A stretch of 64,000 bases of DNA. Origin: Pyruvatibacter mobilis. GTDB taxonomy: Bacteria; Pseudomonadota; Alphaproteobacteria; CGMCC-115125. The stretch lies in NCBI RefSeq assembly GCF_012848855.1, contig NZ_CP051630.1:3265501-3329500 (forward strand), written 5' to 3'. Within the stretch, counting starts at the first letter, position 1; each line of letters begins with the position of its first letter. Below, piece by piece: positions 61,906 to 64,000 of this stretch. Under the pieces are notes generated by a model. It worked only from the letters and a program-made list of their open reading frames with translations. It did no database searches and was not told the origin of the DNA. A program made the translations under genes and the position numbers.

Positions 61906-62134
61906 TCCGGTTCGGTTTCCCAATGTGCCGGTGGTGAAACAGGGCCGGTTCGGAATTCGTCTTTGGATGAACCTTGATCTTGAAGCTGCGAGACAGCAGG
62001 TCGTAACGTACCACGTTGTTGGTGTCGTCCGGATCAAACTCTTTGAACAGACCAACCGAGAAAACAAACTCTCCCTTAGCCAGCATAGTTTCAGGATAAA
62101 CAAGCTTAACGGTGGTATTCTCGCCCTCCTTCAT
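61892..62134 (-). pseudogene. C-terminal fragment of wzt (glycan-binding domain) displaced by a frameshift
   Basis: 80 residues that complete the carbohydrate-binding domain of the ATPase gene upstream: NTTVKLVYPETMLAKGEFVFSVGLF and VVRYDLLSRSFKIKV are the final strands of a Wzt C-terminal beta sandwich. One extra G near 62171 would turn the upstream reading into SLEGVGTVRHLSPEFERNMKEG and link the two parts into a 473-residue protein ending at 61892. Confidence 0.75.
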
Positions 62135-62154
62135 ATTCCTTTCGAATTCTGGGC

Positions 62155-63312
62155 TCAGGTGACGGACAGTCCTACTCCTTCAAGTGACATAACGAGAATG
62201 GACAACTTGAAAAAAAAGTGACCATCGTGTTCAGCAGACACATCTACTTCAATTGTCATTGGTTGGCCGCTGTCTATCATGCCGTTGACAAGGCCTTTTT
62301 GATCACGAACCTCAACTCGGGAAATCTTCATGCCGTGCTCGCCTGGCCAGCGTGAAACTGTGTCTGTCGTGCTGTCAGCATTTGTGACTAATTTCATCAA
62401 CTGGTCCTTCTGCCAGTCAGGTGTGTCGTAGTCACGCTGTTCTTCGCTAGAGGCTTTTTCCACGTTGTCAGGAGCAGCTAAAGCCAGCTTCGCTTGTCGC
62501 TGTTGCTGGAAGGAGAGTTCCTGAACGTATTCCTCATACGCCTTGACAACTTCCAGCGCCTTGCCCTCCATTCTCACACTACCGCCGTCGAGCCAGAGGG
62601 CATCCTCGCAAAACTGGAGGACCTGGGCGGATGAATGTGAAACGAGCAGCAGAGTGCAGCCGGACTTCGTTAAGCGCTCCATCCGATGGGCCGATTTCGC
62701 AGCGAAGTAACTGTCTCCGGCGCCCATGATCTCATCAATTATCAGGATATCAGGCCTAATTGCCGTTGCTGTCGCGAACTGCAGGCGTGCATTCATGCCC
62801 AATGAGTATGTCTTCATCGGCTGGTGCAGAAAGTCACCGAGTTCCACGAAATCGATGATGTCTTCCATCGCTTCCGTCAGCGCCTTTGGGTCCAGACCAT
62901 TGTAAGCAAGAGCAGCACGGATATTGTCATATCCGGTGAATTCCGGGTGGAAGCCTATTCCAAGCTGCATAAGTGCCTGCACGGAACCATTGACTTGCAC
63001 ATTACCTGTGGTTGGCGCGAAGTTCCGGGTAATGAGTTTCAGCAGTGTAGTCTTGCCAGCTCCGTTCCTTCCAACAATGCCAAGGCGATCACCGGCAGGA
63101 ATGCGGATGCTGACATTGTTCAGTGCCCTGAATTCTCGGAAATTCGGTGGTGACCGCCAGAACATAAACTTGGAGACTCCGCTTTGGTGCAAGAGTTGTT
63201 CTCCCTGGCTGTCATAAAGGTTGTAAACTTTGGACACATTTGACAGCTCCACAGCTAAATCTGTCTTGCGTTCAGTGGAATACGGAGGGTCTGAAGCTTT
63301 TATCTTAGGCAT
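62155..63312 (-). CDS. wzt: polysaccharide ABC exporter ATPase (Wzt/TagH type), C-terminus frameshifted
   Basis: 385 residues as read. Walker A GIVGRNGAGKTTLLKLI near residue 75, signature region YSLGMNARLQFATATAI and Walker B DILIIDEIMGAGD. After the ATPase (about 1-250) comes a linker and the start of a beta-sandwich domain (MKISRVEVRDQKGLVNG) that in O-antigen exporters recognises the modified glycan end. The frame stops early at 62155; the missing strands lie in 61892-62134. The ATPase itself is complete. The ATG at 63312 overlaps the end of the permease gene by 8 bases, confirming pairing. Confidence 0.92.
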   Translation of the reverse strand: MPKIKASDPPYSTERKTDLAVELSNVSKVYNLYDSQGEQLLHQSGVSKFMFWRSPPNFREFRALNNVSIRIPAGDRLGIVGRNGAGKTTLLKLITRNFAPTTGNVQVNGSVQALMQLGIGFHPEFTGYDNIRAALAYNGLDPKALTEAMEDIIDFVELGDFLHQPMKTYSLGMNARLQFATATAIRPDILIIDEIMGAGDSYFAAKSAHRMERLTKSGCTLLLVSHSSAQVLQFCEDALWLDGGSVRMEGKALEVVKAYEEYVQELSFQQQRQAKLALAAPDNVEKASSEEQRDYDTPDWQKDQLMKLVTNADSTTDTVSRWPGEHGMKISRVEVRDQKGLVNGMIDSGQPMTIEVDVSAEHDGHFFFKLSILVMSLEGVGLSVT

Positions 63313-64000
63313 AGTCGTAGAACGCGCTCTTTGACGAAATACAAATTCTGTACCCAAAAATAAAAGTGGCGAAGCTAATTGCCACCATGGGAATTGTAAT
63401 CGATATAGGAGGTATCTTATTCAGCATTATAAGGTTTTGAAATGATATTACAAAGTAGGACAGAGGGTTAACATAAATAAGAGCTGCGACTTGACGTGGC
63501 ATCATGCTTGGTGTGTATGCTATTGGTGTGATGACCATCAGCATCATTATTGAGTAATATATGATTTGTTGTATATCTCGCATTAGAAGTGCAACAAGAG
63601 AAAGTATCCAGCATAGCCCTGTTACAAACATTAGTTGTAGCAACATTACGATGGGAACTAATGCTATGGTGGCCGTCGTCTTGCTAAGAAAAAAGTCTCC
63701 CGCCAAAACAATGGTTATCCCGACGGGCATAAATATGCTAGCGCTCAGCACGCTTCTGAGTGGGATTAGTTCTGCCGGAAATACGGTATTCAACAGTACA
63801 GACCTATTTGAAACAAGAGAAAGTGTTCCTGCGGTAACTGCACCTGAGAAGGATATGAATGAGGCTAGACCGCAGAATACATAAAGAATGTATTCTGTTA
63901 CGCCCATATCGGGCGGGCGGATTCGGAAGATAACTGCATATGTGAAAGAGTAGACGAATAGCATTACTATAGGTCCGAGAATAGCCCATAATATACCAAG
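63305..64000 (-). CDS. wzm: polysaccharide ABC exporter permease (Wzm, ABC-2 type), 5' part beyond window
   Basis: At least 231 residues; the frame stays open to the window edge. LGILWAILGPIVMLFVYSFTYAVIF at the visible N-terminus is the conserved first helix region of ABC-2 polysaccharide permeases, and FPAELIPLRSVLSASI, ISLVALLMRDIQQIIYY-like and NPLSYFVISFQNLI match later conserved segments. Six membrane helices. With Wzt it exports an undecaprenyl-linked glycan across the inner membrane. Probably near the start of the leftward cluster. Confidence 0.93.
   Translation of the reverse strand, partial: LGILWAILGPIVMLFVYSFTYAVIFRIRPPDMGVTEYILYVFCGLASFISFSGAVTAGTLSLVSNRSVLLNTVFPAELIPLRSVLSASIFMPVGITIVLAGDFFLSKTTATIALVPIVMLLQLMFVTGLCWILSLVALLMRDIQQIIYYSIMMLMVITPIAYTPSMMPRQVAALIYVNPLSYFVISFQNLIMLNKIPPISITIPMVAISFATFIFGYRICISSKSAFYDYA

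Noticed and set aside
1-64000. CRISPR arrays, tRNA/rRNA genes, insertion sequences or prophage genes
   Set aside because: I looked for regularly spaced repeats, clover-leaf genes and transposase or integrase motifs and saw none. A tRNAscan, CRISPR finder and ISfinder run would settle it.

Overview
The window is about 64 kb from a GC-rich alphaproteobacterium. Supporting signs are the ornithine decarboxylase/homospermidine synthase pair, LpxO, fatty-acid and xenobiotic catabolism genes, and dense high-GC coding on both strands. The lineage may be Parvibaculum-like, but that is inference only. The first ~48.9 kb are GC-rich with intact genes. From ~48.93 kb to the end the DNA is visibly AT-richer (very AT-rich at 57.3-58.2 kb), and all genes lie on the minus strand.

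Layout. 1-2.1 kb: RND efflux pump (permease truncated by the window edge, plus adaptor). 2.4-11.5 kb: housekeeping and accessory metabolism (glutamate dehydrogenase, MAPEG protein, glycerate-kinase-like P-loop kinase, thiolase, phospholipid N-methyltransferase-like enzyme, alkylsulfatase, DUF2817 protein, a membrane protein, TerB). 11.9-23.5 kb: a two-partner secretion locus (TpsB, repeat-rich TpsA, and a lipoprotein carrying a CHAT caspase-like domain, all start/stop overlapped), converging on a two-gene unit for a CHASE2 membrane sensor without an output domain and a secreted partner. This is the most unusual system in the window. 23.6-31.9 kb: lipid/xenobiotic catabolism (DUF1330, dienoyl-CoA-isomerase-like crotonase, two GSTs, Nudix, MDR reductase, acyl-CoA dehydrogenase, D-aminoacylase-like amidohydrolase). 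31.9-39 kb: GmhB, ChrR-like cupin, radical SAM, DUF2855, TM2, thioesterase, a small membrane protein and a PQQ-type sugar dehydrogenase with a helical tail. 39-42 kb: homospermidine synthase and ornithine decarboxylase behind a long leader. 42.5-48.9 kb: MBL hydrolase, OxyR-like regulator divergent from an isocitrate dehydrogenase (a perfect palindrome matching the OxyR half-site lies between them), GmhA, transaldolase-like aldolase and LpxO.

48.96-64 kb is a surface-polysaccharide cluster: Wzm/Wzt ABC exporter, sulfotransferase, methyltransferase, GDSL esterase, several glycosyltransferases, a polytopic membrane domain apparently fused to a glycosyltransferase, and a WbpG-HisH-HisF cassette of the kind that makes acetamidino sugars. 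Together with gmhA, gmhB and lpxO this makes the right-hand part of the window an envelope/LPS region. At least five single-base indels break genes here (a second wbpG copy, the membrane-glycosyltransferase gene three times, wzt once), while none was seen in the first 49 kb. They may be real decay, phase variation or assembly error.

I saw no tRNA, rRNA, CRISPR array, insertion sequence or phage gene.
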